A DNA stretch of 64,000 nt from Solirubrobacteraceae bacterium (GCA_031177685.1 JAPSGI010000010.1:118553-182552); one strand, 5' to 3'; positions 18,195 to 30,607 are shown, numbered from the stretch's first letter. Notes: a model not told the origin generated them from the letters alone. A program made the numbers and translations.

Positions 18195-19442
18195 GTGCCC
18201 GAGATCTCCGCCGCCTCGCTGCCCAACGGGCTCACCGTCCATCGCGTGGGGCTGGAGGGCACGCGCGCCGTGACGCTGCTCGTGGCCTTCGACGCCGGCG
18301 CGCGCGCCGAGCGCCCCGACGAGAACGGGATGGCGCACTTCCTCGAGCACCTGGTGTTCAAGGGCGGGGAGAAGTTCCCCACCTACCGCGACGTCAACGA
18401 GACGGCCGAGCGCATGGGCGCGCAGCTCAACGCCTACACGTCGCACGACCTGGTGGCCTTCCACATCACGGCCCGGGCCGAGGCGGCGATGGAGGCGGCC
18501 GACCTGCTCTCGGACTTCGTGGGGCGCGCGCACCTGGACGCCGAGGAGCTCGATCGCGAGCGGGGCGTGGTGATCCAGGAGATCGCCCGCGCCAACGACC
18601 AGCCCGCCACGGTCGCCGAGCACCTGATCGACCGCGCCGCCTTCGGCGACCACCCGCTAGGCCGGCCGGTCCTGGGGCCGGAGGAGCACCTGCGCACGTT
18701 CACCCGCGAGGGGATCGTGGCCTTCCGCGAGCGACGCTGGGCGGGGGCGCGCGGCGGTGTCTTCGTCGTCGGCAACCTCGAATCGGCCAACGGGGCGCTG
18801 GACGAGCTGTTCTCCCGTTTCGCCGCGCTGCCCGAGCCGGCCCCCTACGAGCCCGCGCCGCCGCTAATGCCGCGCGTCCTGGTGGAGGAGCGCGACTCCA
18901 ACCAGTCGCACCTGCGCATCTCCTACCGCCCGGCGGTCGACCCGCGCTCGCGCCGCGACCGGGCCGCGCTGAGCGTGTACGCGACGCTGCTGGGCGGCTC
19001 GATGGGCTCGCGCCTGTTCGACGAGATCCGCGAGCAGCGCGGCCTCGCCTACCAGGTCTACGCCTTCGATCACACGTTCTCCGACGCGGGCATCCTGCAG
19101 CTCTCCGCCGGCCTGGAGTCGGCCAAGTGCGTCGAGGCCTTCGCGCGGATGGCGGAGATCGTCGAGGAGCTGCGCACCGAGGGACCGACGCGCGAGGAGG
19201 TCGAGCGCGCGCGCGCGTACGCCGCGGGACGCATCGTGCTGGCCTTCGAGAACACCGGCGCGGTGGCCCGCTACGCGGCCAACCAGGTGATCGTGCGCGG
19301 CGAGCCGATCGACCCCGACGGCGCGATCGCGGCGATCGACGGGGTGAGCTACGACGAGGTCGCGGAGGTGGCGCGCGGCATCTCCGTGGAGCGGGCCGTC
19401 GCCTGCGTGGGCCCGCACCGGGCGGACGAGTTCGGTGGTTGA
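18195..19442 (+). CDS. M16-family zinc peptidase
   Basis: The protein has 415 residues. The inverted zinc motif HxxEH is present as HFLEH (about residues 50-54), with the downstream Glu in the helix that completes the site. The second half (LLGGSMGSRLFDEIREQRGLAYQV) is the inactive M16 C-terminal domain. Bacterial members process peptides inside the cell or in the envelope. The start is GTG 18195. Its last 8 bases overlap the next gene. Confidence 0.93.
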   Translation: MPEISAASLPNGLTVHRVGLEGTRAVTLLVAFDAGARAERPDENGMAHFLEHLVFKGGEKFPTYRDVNETAERMGAQLNAYTSHDLVAFHITARAEAAMEAADLLSDFVGRAHLDAEELDRERGVVIQEIARANDQPATVAEHLIDRAAFGDHPLGRPVLGPEEHLRTFTREGIVAFRERRWAGARGGVFVVGNLESANGALDELFSRFAALPEPAPYEPAPPLMPRVLVEERDSNQSHLRISYRPAVDPRSRRDRAALSVYATLLGGSMGSRLFDEIREQRGLAYQVYAFDHTFSDAGILQLSAGLESAKCVEAFARMAEIVEELRTEGPTREEVERARAYAAGRIVLAFENTGAVARYAANQVIVRGEPIDPDGAIAAIDGVSYDEVAEVARGISVERAVACVGPHRADEFGG

Positions 19443-19746
19443 CGCGCGGCGCGAGGAGCTGCGGCGCTACGCCCGCCGCGTCGGCGAGCGCTGGCCGCTG
19501 GAGCGCGTGCTGGCGCATCGCTCCGGCGACGCGTACCTGATCGTGCTGGTCTCGGCCGGGTTCGACGGCGTGCCGTGGCTGGAGCGGGTGCGCCAGGCGA
19601 CGTCGCTGTGGGACGGGGCCGAGATGGGCGCGAGCGCCGAAGTGCACTGTTACACGCCCGTGGAGCTGGAGCGCAAGCTCGCTCAGCTGCCGGCCGTGCG
19701 CGAGGCGGCCGAGCACGGGACCGACGTGCCGGTCGCGGGCGCCTGA
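19435..19746 (+). CDS. nucleotidyltransferase-fold protein, probably inactive
   Basis: The protein has 103 residues and starts at GTG 19435 inside the end of the M16 gene. The pattern DAYLIVLVSAGFDGVPWLERVRQA, then VHCYTPVELERKLAQLP (shown in parts), then VREAAEHGTDV, follows the small MNT-type nucleotidyltransferases. In those enzymes the first strand carries GSxxxG and SDxDL. Here the glycine loop is missing and the strand reads SGDAYLIVLV, so catalysis is unlikely. It may act as a binding or antitoxin-like remnant. It is translationally coupled to the peptidase. Confidence 0.6.
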   Translation: MVDARREELRRYARRVGERWPLERVLAHRSGDAYLIVLVSAGFDGVPWLERVRQATSLWDGAEMGASAEVHCYTPVELERKLAQLPAVREAAEHGTDVPVAGA

Positions 19747-19749
19747 GCC

Positions 19750-20628
19750 ATGCCACGCGGCGTCCATCTGGCCCGGCGGTTGCTCAAGCGACTCGCGGCG
19801 CGCGACGATCTGACGGCCATGGAGCGCGTGCTCGTCGTCCTCGTGCCCGCAATTGCGCTGCTCGCCGTCCTGCCGGCGCAGGCGCCGGCGCACGGCACCC
19901 CGGCCCGCTCCGCCGCCACCGCCGATCGCAACCACGACCGCATTCCCGACTCCTGGGAGCGCCGGCATCGCCTCAGCCTGCGCGTCAAGCAGACGATGCG
20001 CGACCAGGACCGCGACGGGCTGGCCAACCTGGCCGAGTACCGCGCGAAGACCAACCCGCGCGACCGCGACTCCGACGACGACGGCCTGCGCGACGGGGCG
20101 GAGCTGCCGTACGGGCTGAGCCCCCGCGACCGCGACAGCGACGACGACGGGGTCGGCGACCGCCAGGAGAACGCGGGCCGCGTCGCGCGCGTGCGCAATG
20201 GCGTCCTGACCATCGCGCTCGCGGCGGGCGGCACGATCTCGGGCGCGGTGACGAAGAGCACCGTGGTCCGGTGTCGCTCCGCCCGCGGGAGCGGCCGGCG
20301 GCGTCTCGCGGCCGCGCAAGACGGCACGTCGGGCGACGAGGCTCCCGGCTACGAGGTCCCCACGGACTACCTGCCGGGCGACGACATGCCCGAGGAGGAC
20401 TTCCTCGAGGAGGACGACCCGGACGAGGAGACCGGCGACGACGAAGCGCCCGGCAGGGACGCCGGCGACGACGACGGCGAGGCTCCCGCGGACGACGCTC
20501 CGGGCGGGAACGTCGAGATGACGGTCGACTGCTCAGCCGCCCTGATCCCGGGCGCGCTGGTGCACGAGTCGGCGCTCGGGCTCGCGCGCGGCGTCGCGAC
20601 CTTCCGCAGGGTCGAGCTGATCCAGTAG
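19750..20628 (+). CDS. secreted thrombospondin-type-3-like calcium-repeat protein
   Basis: The protein has 292 residues. A membrane or signal helix (VLVVLVPAIALLAVLPAQAPA) follows either ATG 19750 or the more signal-like ATG 19819; neither has a good ribosome site. Calcium-binding DxDxDG loops follow: DRNHDRIPDSWE, DQDRDGLANLAEY, DSDDDGLRDGAE, DSDDDGVGDRQE. A very acidic, low-complexity region (about 195-260) and a short tail with a Cys complete it. Such repeats rigidify extracellular proteins with calcium. Function is unknown. It is convergent with nadA across 3 bases. Confidence 0.8.
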   Translation: MPRGVHLARRLLKRLAARDDLTAMERVLVVLVPAIALLAVLPAQAPAHGTPARSAATADRNHDRIPDSWERRHRLSLRVKQTMRDQDRDGLANLAEYRAKTNPRDRDSDDDGLRDGAELPYGLSPRDRDSDDDGVGDRQENAGRVARVRNGVLTIALAAGGTISGAVTKSTVVRCRSARGSGRRRLAAAQDGTSGDEAPGYEVPTDYLPGDDMPEEDFLEEDDPDEETGDDEAPGRDAGDDDGEAPADDAPGGNVEMTVDCSAALIPGALVHESALGLARGVATFRRVELIQ

Positions 20629-20631
20629 CGC

Positions 20632-21609
20632 CTAGCCGATCGCGACCATGCGCTCGATCGGCACGCGCGCGCGCGCGGCGATCGCCGCCGGCACGCGGAC
20701 CTCGTGCCGGCGCTCGAGCAGCGCGTCGCGCAGCTTGGGCAGCGTGATCATCTTCATGTACCGGCACGACGCCGCCTCGTTGGCGGCGATGAACTCGGTG
20801 TCCGGCGCCGCCATCCGCAGCGGGTGCAGCATCCCCGTCTCCGTCGCCACGATCGCCGTCTTGCCGGGCTCGGCGCTTTTGGCGTAGTCGAGCATCCCGC
20901 CCGTGGAGAGCATGTGGACGCCCGTGGAGTCCACGTCGCCGTGCGCGACGTACTCCATGACGCTGGTCGAGCAGCCGCACTCCGGGTGGATGAGGAAGTC
21001 CGCGCCGGGATGCGCGGCGCGCGTGGCCTCGATGTCGGCCGGGCGGATCCCCGCGTGCACGTGGCATTCGCCGGACCAGACGCGCATGCGCCGGCCGATG
21101 CGCTGCTCGACGTAGGCGCCGAGCCACATGTCCGGCCCGAACAGGATCTCCGTGTCGGGTCCGTGCTCGCGGAGGATGTGCTCGACGACCGCGACGGCGT
21201 TGGAGGACGTGCAGCAGTAGTCGGTCTCCGCCTTGACCTCCGCGCTCGTGTTGACGTACATCACGACGATCGCGCCGGGGTGCTGCGCCTTCCAGGCGCG
21301 CAGCTCGTCGGCCGTGATCGAGTCGGCCAGCGAGCAGCCGGCGTCCAGGTCGGGGATCAGGACGGTCTTCTCGGGCGCCAGCACGGACGCCGTCTCGGCC
21401 ATGAAGTGCACGCCGCAGAAGACGATCGTCCCCTGGTCCGCCCGGGCGGCGGCGCGCGAGAGCCCGAGCGAGTCCCCGACGAAGTGGGCCACGTCCTGGA
21501 CCTCGGGCACCTGGTAGTTGTGCGCCAGGATGACCGCGTCGCGCTGCTCGGCGAGCGCGCGGACCTCGTCCTGCAGGGCGGGGACGTTCTCGAGGCTGAG
21601 GAGGTTCAT
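20632..21609 (-). CDS. nadA: quinolinate synthase
   Basis: The protein has 325 residues. It condenses iminoaspartate with dihydroxyacetone phosphate using a [4Fe-4S] cluster. The ligand cysteines are visible in [18 protein letters not shown] and HPECGCS, with [12 protein letters not shown] at the N-terminus as in all NadA. It overlaps nadC by ATGA. No L-aspartate oxidase (nadB) gene is in the window, so the iminoaspartate source must be elsewhere or be aspartate dehydrogenase. Confidence 0.97.
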   Translation of the reverse strand: MNLLSLENVPALQDEVRALAEQRDAVILAHNYQVPEVQDVAHFVGDSLGLSRAAARADQGTIVFCGVHFMAETASVLAPEKTVLIPDLDAGCSLADSITADELRAWKAQHPGAIVVMYVNTSAEVKAETDYCCTSSNAVAVVEHILREHGPDTEILFGPDMWLGAYVEQRIGRRMRVWSGECHVHAGIRPADIEATRAAHPGADFLIHPECGCSTSVMEYVAHGDVDSTGVHMLSTGGMLDYAKSAEPGKTAIVATETGMLHPLRMAAPDTEFIAANEAASCRYMKMITLPKLRDALLERRHEVRVPAAIAARARVPIERMVAIG

Positions 21610-22439
21610 GCGAGCGGCTCCATGCGGAGAGACAGGTCGAGCGCGCCCGCGCTGTGCGTGAGAGCGCCCATGGACACGAATTGTACGCCCGTGGAGGCGA
21701 TCTCCCGGAGCGAGTCCAGCGTGACGCCCCCGCTGGCCTCCAGCGTCGCCCGTCCGGCGACGCGGCCGACGGCCGCGCGCAGCTGCGCGGGCGTCATGTT
21801 GTCGAGCAGGATCCGCGGCGCCCCGGCCGCCAGCGCCTCGTCGATGTCCGCCTCGTCGCGGCACTCCACCTCCAGGGGGACGCCCGGAGCCGCGTTGCGC
21901 GCACGGCGCACCGCCTCGCCCACGCCGCCCGCCAGCGCCGCGTGGTTCTCCTTGATCAGCACCTCGTCGTACAGGCCGGACCGGTGGTTGGCGCCGCCCG
22001 CCGCGCGCACCGCGGCCTTCTCGAGCGCGCGCAGCCCCGGCGTGGTCTTGCGGGTGTCCAGCACGCGCGCCCCCGTGCCGTCCAGCGCGCGGACCGCGAG
22101 GGCCGTCGCGGTCGCGATGCCCGAGAGGCGCCCGAGGAGGTTCAGCGCCACGCGCTCGCCGGCGAGGATGGGCGCCGCCGCGCCCTCCACGCGCAGCACC
22201 TCGCCGCCCTCCCGCCACACGCCCTCGGGCGCCGCCCGGGTGACGTGCAGGCGCTCGTCGAGCTGGCGGAAGACCTCCTCGGCCGCCTCCAGGCCGAAGA
22301 TCGCGCCGGGCTGCTTCTGCACCACCACCGCGCGGGCGCGGGCGTCGTCGGGCACCACGGCGCGCGTCGTCACGTCGCCGGAGCCCAAGTCCTCGGCCAG
22401 CGCCCGGCGCACCAGCTCGGCCAGGTCGGGCGACGTCAT
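21606..22439 (-). CDS. nadC: nicotinate-nucleotide pyrophosphorylase (carboxylating)
   Basis: The protein has 277 residues. It converts quinolinate and PRPP to nicotinate mononucleotide. Conserved motifs: [46 protein letters not shown] and ILLDN. The C-terminus carries the GGV and [15 protein letters not shown] phosphate-binding loops. It is coupled to nadA downstream and to the decarboxylase upstream by ATGA overlaps, giving a de novo NAD operon extension behind prfB. Confidence 0.97.
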   Translation of the reverse strand: MTSPDLAELVRRALAEDLGSGDVTTRAVVPDDARARAVVVQKQPGAIFGLEAAEEVFRQLDERLHVTRAAPEGVWREGGEVLRVEGAAAPILAGERVALNLLGRLSGIATATALAVRALDGTGARVLDTRKTTPGLRALEKAAVRAAGGANHRSGLYDEVLIKENHAALAGGVGEAVRRARNAAPGVPLEVECRDEADIDEALAAGAPRILLDNMTPAQLRAAVGRVAGRATLEASGGVTLDSLREIASTGVQFVSMGALTHSAGALDLSLRMEPLA

Positions 22440-23908
22440 CCGGCGAGCACGGCGATCGTGCGGAACTGCGGGTCGCTGGCACCGTGCAGCCGGGCGCCCG
22501 CGCCGCTGAGCCGGCGCAGGTAGTCCACCAGCTCGGCCGTGATGCGCTCGCCGGGCAGCAGGGCGGGGATGCCGGGCGGATAGCCGGCGATCGCCTCGCA
22601 GGAGATGCGCCCGACGGCAGCGTCGACGTCGACCACCTCCGCCGGCCCGAGGAAGGCCTCGCGCGGCGCCACCGCGCTCTGCCCGGCGATCGAGGCGGCG
22701 GGATGGGCGATTGCGAGCTGGGCGCCCGGCCGCCGGATGTCCGCCAGCTCGGCCGCCAGGTCGTGCGCGAAGCGCTCCAGCGCGTCCACCGGCTGGCCGA
22801 TGCCCAGGACCAGCACGATCGTCGCGTGGGTGGCCAGCTCGACGTACACGTCGGAGCCGCGCTCCAGCGCCTGTGCGACCTCGTAGCCCGTGCAGCCGGT
22901 CTCGCGCACGTCGATCACGATCCGCAGCGGGTCCCACGCCGCCACGCCGGGGCGCCCGACCAGGTCCTCGCCCACCACCCTGCAGCCCTCGATCGCGGCG
23001 AGCGACTCCCGCGCGCGGGCGGCCGCGGCCAGCGTGCGGCCCAGCAGGTCCTGGCCGTGGATCGCCAGCTGGCGGCGGGCCGCGTCCAGCGACGCGAGCA
23101 GCAGCGAGCTCTGGCTGGTCGAGCGCACGAGCCGCAGCGCGCGCGCCAGCCGGTCGGCGTCCACGCGCGAGTCGCGGGCCACGTGGAGCATCGCGGACTG
23201 CGTCAGCGAGCCGACGATCTTGTGCGTCGAGGTCAGGACGGCGTCGGCGCCCTGGCTCAGCGCCGAGGGCGGCAGGTCGCGGTGGAAGCCGAAGTGCGGG
23301 CCCCAGGCCTGGTCGACGACCAGCGGTACGCCCGCGTCGTGCGCGACCTCGGCGCAGCCCGCGACGTCGGCCGCCATCCCGTAGTAGGTCGGCGAGACGA
23401 CGAACGCCGCAGCGGCCTCCGGCGTCGCCGCGAGCGCGGCGGCCAGCGTCTGCGCCGTCACGCCGTAGGCCATCTCCAGCTCGGGGTCGTATTCGGGCGC
23501 CGCCCAGTGGGGCATTCCGCCGGAGAGCACGAGCCCGTCGACCAGCGAGGCGTGGGAGTTGCGCTGCGCCACGACCGCCGTACCCAGCGGCGCCAGCGCC
23601 AGGCACAGCGCGTGGTTGCCCTGCGTCGCGCCGTTGGTGAGGAACCACGACCGCCGCGCGCCGTACGCCGCCGCCGCCAGCGCCTCCGCGCGGTCGTAGG
23701 GCGTGGGGTCCGGCCCGAGGTCGATCCCGTACACGCCCTGCGCGACGTCGAGCTCCAGCGTGGAGTCTCCGAGCGCGCGCCGCAGCGCCGGGTCGACGCC
23801 CGGTCCGCCCTTGTGCCCGGGGACGTGGAAGCGCGTCGGGCCGCGGAAGGCGTAGGAGGCGAGCGCGTCGAGGTAGGGCGCGGTCTGGTGCTCGGCGGGG
23901 TCCGCCAC
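22436..23908 (-). CDS. Orn/Lys/Arg decarboxylase family PLP enzyme
   Basis: The protein has 490 residues. N-terminal FHVPGHKGG and the PLP-binding Lys in [15 protein letters not shown] mark the group III (fold I) basic amino acid decarboxylases; the length fits the short SpeA/YaaO-type enzymes that lack the wing domain. A C-terminal domain with [16 protein letters not shown] is intact. Substrate (arginine, lysine or ornithine) cannot be decided. The start is GTG 23908, overlapping the prfB TAG as TAGTG. It lies between prfB and nadC in one leftward operon. Confidence 0.92.
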   Translation of the reverse strand: MADPAEHQTAPYLDALASYAFRGPTRFHVPGHKGGPGVDPALRRALGDSTLELDVAQGVYGIDLGPDPTPYDRAEALAAAAYGARRSWFLTNGATQGNHALCLALAPLGTAVVAQRNSHASLVDGLVLSGGMPHWAAPEYDPELEMAYGVTAQTLAAALAATPEAAAAFVVSPTYYGMAADVAGCAEVAHDAGVPLVVDQAWGPHFGFHRDLPPSALSQGADAVLTSTHKIVGSLTQSAMLHVARDSRVDADRLARALRLVRSTSQSSLLLASLDAARRQLAIHGQDLLGRTLAAAARARESLAAIEGCRVVGEDLVGRPGVAAWDPLRIVIDVRETGCTGYEVAQALERGSDVYVELATHATIVLVLGIGQPVDALERFAHDLAAELADIRRPGAQLAIAHPAASIAGQSAVAPREAFLGPAEVVDVDAAVGRISCEAIAGYPPGIPALLPGERITAELVDYLRRLSGAGARLHGASDPQFRTIAVLAG

Positions 23909-25018
23909 TACCGCCGCGCCTCCTGCAGCAGGTAGGCGCGGACGAGGTCGTCGAGGTCGCCGTCGAGGACGCGCTGCACGTCGCCCACCTCCAGGTTCGT
24001 GCGCAGGTCCTTGACCTGCTTGTAGGGGTGCAGCACGTAGTTGCGGATCTGCGAGCCGAAGTTGACGTCCTGCGCCTCGCCCTTCTCGCGGGCGATCTCC
24101 TCGGCGCGGCGGCGCTCCTCCAGCTCGACCAGCTTGGAGCGCAGCATCGCCAGCGCCGTCTGCTTGTTGGCCGACTGCGAGCGCTCGTTCTGGCACTGGA
24201 CGACGATGCCCGACGGGCGGTGGGTGATGCGCACCGCCGAGTCGGTCTTGTTGACGTGCTGGCCGCCCGCGCCGCTGGCCCGGTAGGTGTCGACCTGGAG
24301 GTCCTCGTCGTCGATCTGGACGTCGGCGGTGTCGTCCACCGCGGGCGCCACCTCGACGCCCGCGAACGACGTCTGGCGCCGGTTGGCCGCGTCGAAGGGC
24401 GAGAGCCGGACCAGGCGGTGCACGCCCTTCTCCGCGGAGTACAGCCCGTAGGCGTTCTCACCGCTGACGCGGAAGGTGGCCGACTTGATGCCCGCCTCCT
24501 CGCCGGGACTCACCTCCAGCAGCTCCACCTTGAACCCGCGCTTCTCGGCCCAGCGCATCTCCATGCGCAGGACCATCTCCGCCCAGTCCTGGGCGTCCGT
24601 GCCGCCCGCGCCGGCGTTGACCGTCACGAGCGCGTCGCCGCCGTCGTAGCGCCCGGAGAACAGCCGTTCCTCCTCCAGCGCCGCCAGCCGCGCCTCGACG
24701 GACGCCACCTGGCCGGCCAGCTCGGCGGCCATCTCCTCATCCTCGGCGGCCAGCTCGGCCAGCCCCTCGAGGTCCTCCACGTCGGCGGAAAGCTCGCGGA
24801 AGGTGCTCAGCTTGCGCGTGGCGCGCGCGTGCTCGGCGCCGACGCGGGTCGCGCGCTCCTGGTCGTCCCAGAAGCCGGCCTCCCCCATCTGCGCCTCGAG
24901 CTCCGCGGCGCGCCGCTCCAGGGCCTGCGGGTCAAAGATAGTCCGCGAGCAGCTTGAGCTGGTCGCGGATCGCCGCGAGGCGCTGGGGGGTGACCTCCGC
25001 GGAGGCGTCCGTGGCCAT
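23908..25018 (-). CDS. prfB: peptide chain release factor 2 with programmed +1 frameshift
   Basis: Translation starts at ATG 25018 and runs 28 codons to CTT TGA (UGA at 24932-24934), followed by C: the classic autoregulatory site TATCTTTGAC. A +1 slip at CTT reads GAC next and continues through GGQ (GAGGQHVNKTD) and the SPF stop-recognition motif to TAG at 23908, making 369 residues. RF2 reads UAA and UGA, so scarce RF2 promotes the slip and its own synthesis. The codons before the slip (GCGGAC) lack the strong Shine-Dalgarno-like stimulator of E. coli. This is not a sequencing error. It follows secA by 13 bases. Confidence 0.96.
24932..24941 (-). promoter_or_regulatory. prfB programmed +1 frameshift site
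   Basis: The minus strand reads TATCTTTGAC: Tyr, the slippery CTT Leu codon, then in-frame TGA followed by C. Frame 0 stops after 28 residues; the +1 frame continues into RF2. The last six bases (TTTGAC) and the CTT slippery codon match the site known in most bacterial prfB genes. Confidence 0.95.
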
Positions 25019-25031
25019 CAGGCGGCAGAGC

Positions 25032-27965
<2,934 letters not shown>

Positions 27966-27971
27966 GCGGCT

Positions 27972-27977
27972 AGCGTA
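27972..27977 (-). promoter_or_regulatory. TACGCT -10 box at leaderless distance from secA
   Basis: On the minus strand TACGCT is followed by six bases and then the secA ATG (27965). No ribosome binding site is present between. A matching -35 was not clear. Confidence 0.45.
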
Positions 27978-27988
27978 CCAACGGTGCG

Positions 27989-28004
27989 CCCGCCTCCCGG
28001 CGGG
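27989..28004. terminator. GC hairpin between hpf and secA
   Basis: CCCGCC (27989-27994) and GGCGGG (27999-28004) form a 6-bp stem with a 4-base loop just past the hpf stop (28018). It could end the hpf transcript before the secA start. There is no T-run, so termination is uncertain. Confidence 0.35.
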
Positions 28005-28017
28005 TCTCCCGGCGCCC

Positions 28018-28374
28018 TCAGGCGGGTGACGAGACGCCGCCGCCGAAATGCTCCGCGGCGGCCCGGGACTCGCGGCGCTTGCGGCGCTTGTCGCGGTGGC
28101 GCTTGACCTGCCGTGCGAGCTCGTCGGCGCACAGGTTGATCGCGTGGGTCATGTCGCGGCTGGCGTCGCGCGCCCGGAGGGTCACGCCCTTGAGGTGAAG
28201 CGTCACCTCGGCGACCTGGGAGTCGGCGATCGCCGGGTTGCGCTCCTCCATGACCTCCAGCTCCAGCTCGGCGAGCGGCGAGACCTGCTTGGCGATCTTC
28301 GCGAAGCGCTTCTCGACGTGCTCGCGGAGGTCCTCGGTGACGGGGGTGTTGCGGCCCTTGATGGAGATCCGCAC
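28018..28374 (-). CDS. hpf: ribosome hibernation promoting factor, short form
   Basis: The protein has 118 residues. It carries the HPF/YfiA fold: RISIKGRNTPVTEDLREHVEKR (opening strand and helix), then the EVTLHLKGVTLRAR strand and a C-terminal basic helix ending KRHRDKRRKRRES. It binds the 30S decoding region in stationary phase. It lacks the second domain of long HPF, which most actinobacteria have and which dimerises 70S particles. The GTG start at 28374 is supported by AAGGAG (complement of 28383-28388), eight bases upstream. Confidence 0.9.
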   Translation of the reverse strand: MRISIKGRNTPVTEDLREHVEKRFAKIAKQVSPLAELELEVMEERNPAIADSQVAEVTLHLKGVTLRARDASRDMTHAINLCADELARQVKRHRDKRRKRRESRAAAEHFGGGVSSPA

Positions 28375-28442
28375 GGAACACGCTCCTTGTCGTCGGACGA
28401 GCTTTGCCTTGCCCGGATCGTAGACCCGCGAGGGGCGGTTGC

Positions 28443-29144
28443 CTAGTGCCTCGGGGTGCGCGCGTACGTGACCGCGGCGACTCGGCTGGCCCCGGCCCTC
28501 CTCAGCGCTTGCGCGGCGGCGTCCAGGGTGGCGCCGGTGGTGTGGACGTCGTCGACCAGGATGGGGTGTGGCGGGACGGGGCCGGTGGCTTGGATGGCGC
28601 GCGCGCCGTGCCTCAGGCGCGCGCTGCGCGTCTTTCCCAGTTGGCGCTCGTCGTGGCCGCCTCTGGAAAGGCAGGCATTCAGGGGGAGCCCGGTTCGGTT
28701 GGCCAGGGCTCTTGCGAGTTGCTCGGCCTGGTCGAAGCCTCGGTGGCGGGTGTGGGCGGGGTGGGCCGGGACGGGCACGAGTGCGGCCGTCCCGGCCGGC
28801 CTGTCCCCCAAGAGGTCGGCCGGTGCGGCGGCCGCCATCTGCGCGGACATGAGGTTGGCGAGGGCGAGGGCTCCGCCGAACTTCAGCGCGGTCACGAGCG
28901 CGCGGGCCGGTCCCGCGTACGCCATGGGCGCCCAGGCGCGGTCGAAGGCGGCGCGGGCGGCCGGGCAGGGGGCGCACGGCGCGGGGAGGCCGCAGCGCGG
29001 GCACAACGCCCCGCGCAGCCACGGGAGGTCGCGGCGGCAGGTCGGACACACCGGCTCGCGGGGATCGTCCAGCGGCGTGCGGCACGCCGCGCAGGCGGGC
29101 GGCGCGAACAGGGCGACGAGCTCGGCGACGACGCGGGATCGCAC
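28443..29144 (-). CDS. comFC: ComF-family phosphoribosyltransferase-like protein
   Basis: The protein has 233 residues. A double-zinc N-terminal region (CAAC, CPTC, CPRC, CAPC pairs) is followed by a PRTase domain with ILVDDVHTTGATLDAAA, the PRPP-binding loop, and GFDQAEQLARAL. ComFC proteins take part in DNA uptake and recombination and may have phosphoribosyltransferase activity. The GTG at 29144 was chosen because an upstream ATG (29213) would run into the divergent CtaG-like gene. A G-rich tract lies just ahead of the GTG. Confidence 0.88.
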   Translation of the reverse strand: MRSRVVAELVALFAPPACAACRTPLDDPREPVCPTCRRDLPWLRGALCPRCGLPAPCAPCPAARAAFDRAWAPMAYAGPARALVTALKFGGALALANLMSAQMAAAAPADLLGDRPAGTAALVPVPAHPAHTRHRGFDQAEQLARALANRTGLPLNACLSRGGHDERQLGKTRSARLRHGARAIQATGPVPPHPILVDDVHTTGATLDAAAQALRRAGASRVAAVTYARTPRH

Positions 29145-29211
29145 TCCCCCACCCTGCCGCGGCGCTCGCCTCGCGACACGCGCGCATTGCGACAATCCCG
29201 CGCAGCCGCGC

Positions 29212-30030
29212 ATGCCCCCCTTCGCCGCCGCCCCCGATGCCTCCTGGACGTTCTCGCCGGGCGTGCTGGCGGCCGTGGTGCTCTTGGGAGGGATCTACGT
29301 TCGGCGCTGGATCGTCGTGCGGCGGGCGGACGGGCCGCTCGCGGCGTCGCGCTGGCGCCTGGCGTCCTTCCTGGGCGGGCTGGCGCTGATCGTGGCGGCG
29401 CTGGTCTCGCCGATCGACCGCCTGGGCGAGCAGCTGTTCGTCATGCACATGGTCCAGCACCTGCTGGTCCTCGACATGGCGTCGATCCTGCTGATCCTCG
29501 GCCTGACGCGCGTCCTGCTGCGCCCGGTCACGCGGCGCGTGCAGGCGCTCGAGCGGGCGGCCGGACCGCTGGCGGCGCCCGCCTTCGCGGTCGCGGCGTA
29601 CGTCGCGGGCATGGCCTTCTGGCACATCCCCGCCATGTACGACGCCGCGCTCGAGCACCCCGCCGTCCACGCGCTCGAGCACGTCACGTTCGGCGCGATC
29701 GGCGGGCTGTACTGGTGGCACCTGCTCTCCCCCATCCGCAGCCGCCACCGCCTCGGCGGACTCGGACCCGTCGCCTACATGTTCGCCGCCAAGGTGCTGG
29801 TCGGGCTGCTGGGGATCTTCCTCACCTTCTCGCCCGACGCCTTCTACGCCTTCTACGAGCAGCGCCCGCGCTACTGGGGCATGAGCGCGGTCACCGACCA
29901 GAACGTCGGCGGTGCCGTGATGGCGCTCCAGCAGTCGCTGGTCATGGGCGTGGCGATGGTCGTGCTGCTGGTCCGCCAGCTCACCGAGTCCGAGCGCGAG
30001 ACGCAGCGCAAGGAGCGCTACGCCGGGTAG
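29212..30030 (+). CDS. CtaG-like cytochrome c oxidase assembly protein (caa3 type)
   Basis: The protein has 272 residues with about seven membrane helices. His-rich motifs typical of the caa3_CtaG family are visible: FVMHMVQHLLVLDM, AFWHIPAMYDAALEHP, ALEHVTFGAIGGLYWWHLLSP. The family supports copper delivery to, or assembly of, caa3-type oxidase. No oxidase genes are adjacent. The ATG at 29212 was chosen because it precedes the first helix; the frame is open far upstream without meaning. Confidence 0.9.
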   Translation: MPPFAAAPDASWTFSPGVLAAVVLLGGIYVRRWIVVRRADGPLAASRWRLASFLGGLALIVAALVSPIDRLGEQLFVMHMVQHLLVLDMASILLILGLTRVLLRPVTRRVQALERAAGPLAAPAFAVAAYVAGMAFWHIPAMYDAALEHPAVHALEHVTFGAIGGLYWWHLLSPIRSRHRLGGLGPVAYMFAAKVLVGLLGIFLTFSPDAFYAFYEQRPRYWGMSAVTDQNVGGAVMALQQSLVMGVAMVVLLVRQLTESERETQRKERYAG

Positions 30031-30033
30031 CGG

Positions 30034-30567
30034 TCAGACGCCCGGGCGCTTGGGGAAGTAGAAGCGCACGTTGCGCCGCGCGTTGCCCTCCGCCCCGGCG
30101 CGGCTGTTGTAGCGCGCGATCACGTCCACGCGCACGCGCTCCTGGTCGCGGACGAGCTTCGCCGCACGGCGCGAGAGGCGCATCCGCCACGTGGCCGACT
30201 CCCCGACGCTCAGCGCGAAGTCGCGCACCGCGAAGTTGAAGGGGTTGATCCGGCGCGTGGTGGGCGGCCGCCGTCCCGGCGGGTCGAACGGGACGGTGAG
30301 CGCGCTCGCGAGGCGCAGCGTCACCGAGCCCAGGCACGCCTCGCCGGCCTGGCTCGCCGTGCCGCGGCAGCCCATGCGGATGCCCACGACGTTCCCGCGC
30401 GTCATGCGCACGTTGCGCCCCGAGATGACGAGGTCCGGCGGCGGCGGCGGCCCCGGCGGCGCCGGCGCGGCGCCGGGGTCGGGCTCGGGGTCCTGGGCCC
30501 CGGCCGGGGCGGCGGGGCCAACGAGGGCGACGGCGAGGGCGGCGAGTCCGGCGGCGCGGGAACGCAT
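30034..30567 (-). CDS. secreted protein of unknown function
   Basis: The protein has 177 residues, with a signal peptide (MRSRAAGLAALAVALVGPAAPAGA) followed by a proline/glycine spacer and a beta-rich domain with one Cys pair (MGCRGTASQAGEACLG). Repeated basic strands such as VRVDVIARYN and RNVRFYFPKR end the protein. Similar Arg-rich secreted domains occur in actinobacterial surface proteins. No known family was recognised. The inner ATG at 30567 was chosen because the signal peptide starts there. Its stop is 3 bases from the CtaG-like stop. Confidence 0.65.
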   Translation of the reverse strand: MRSRAAGLAALAVALVGPAAPAGAQDPEPDPGAAPAPPGPPPPPDLVISGRNVRMTRGNVVGIRMGCRGTASQAGEACLGSVTLRLASALTVPFDPPGRRPPTTRRINPFNFAVRDFALSVGESATWRMRLSRRAAKLVRDQERVRVDVIARYNSRAGAEGNARRNVRFYFPKRPGV

Positions 30568-30607
30568 CAGCCGCGGAGGGTAGCGAGGCGGCGGTCGGCG
30601 AGGCGCT

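Noticed and set aside
24888..25018. prfB read as frameshifted or truncated by sequencing error
   Set aside because: The TATCTTTGAC site and 28-codon leader are the conserved programmed frameshift of RF2, and the downstream frame is intact.
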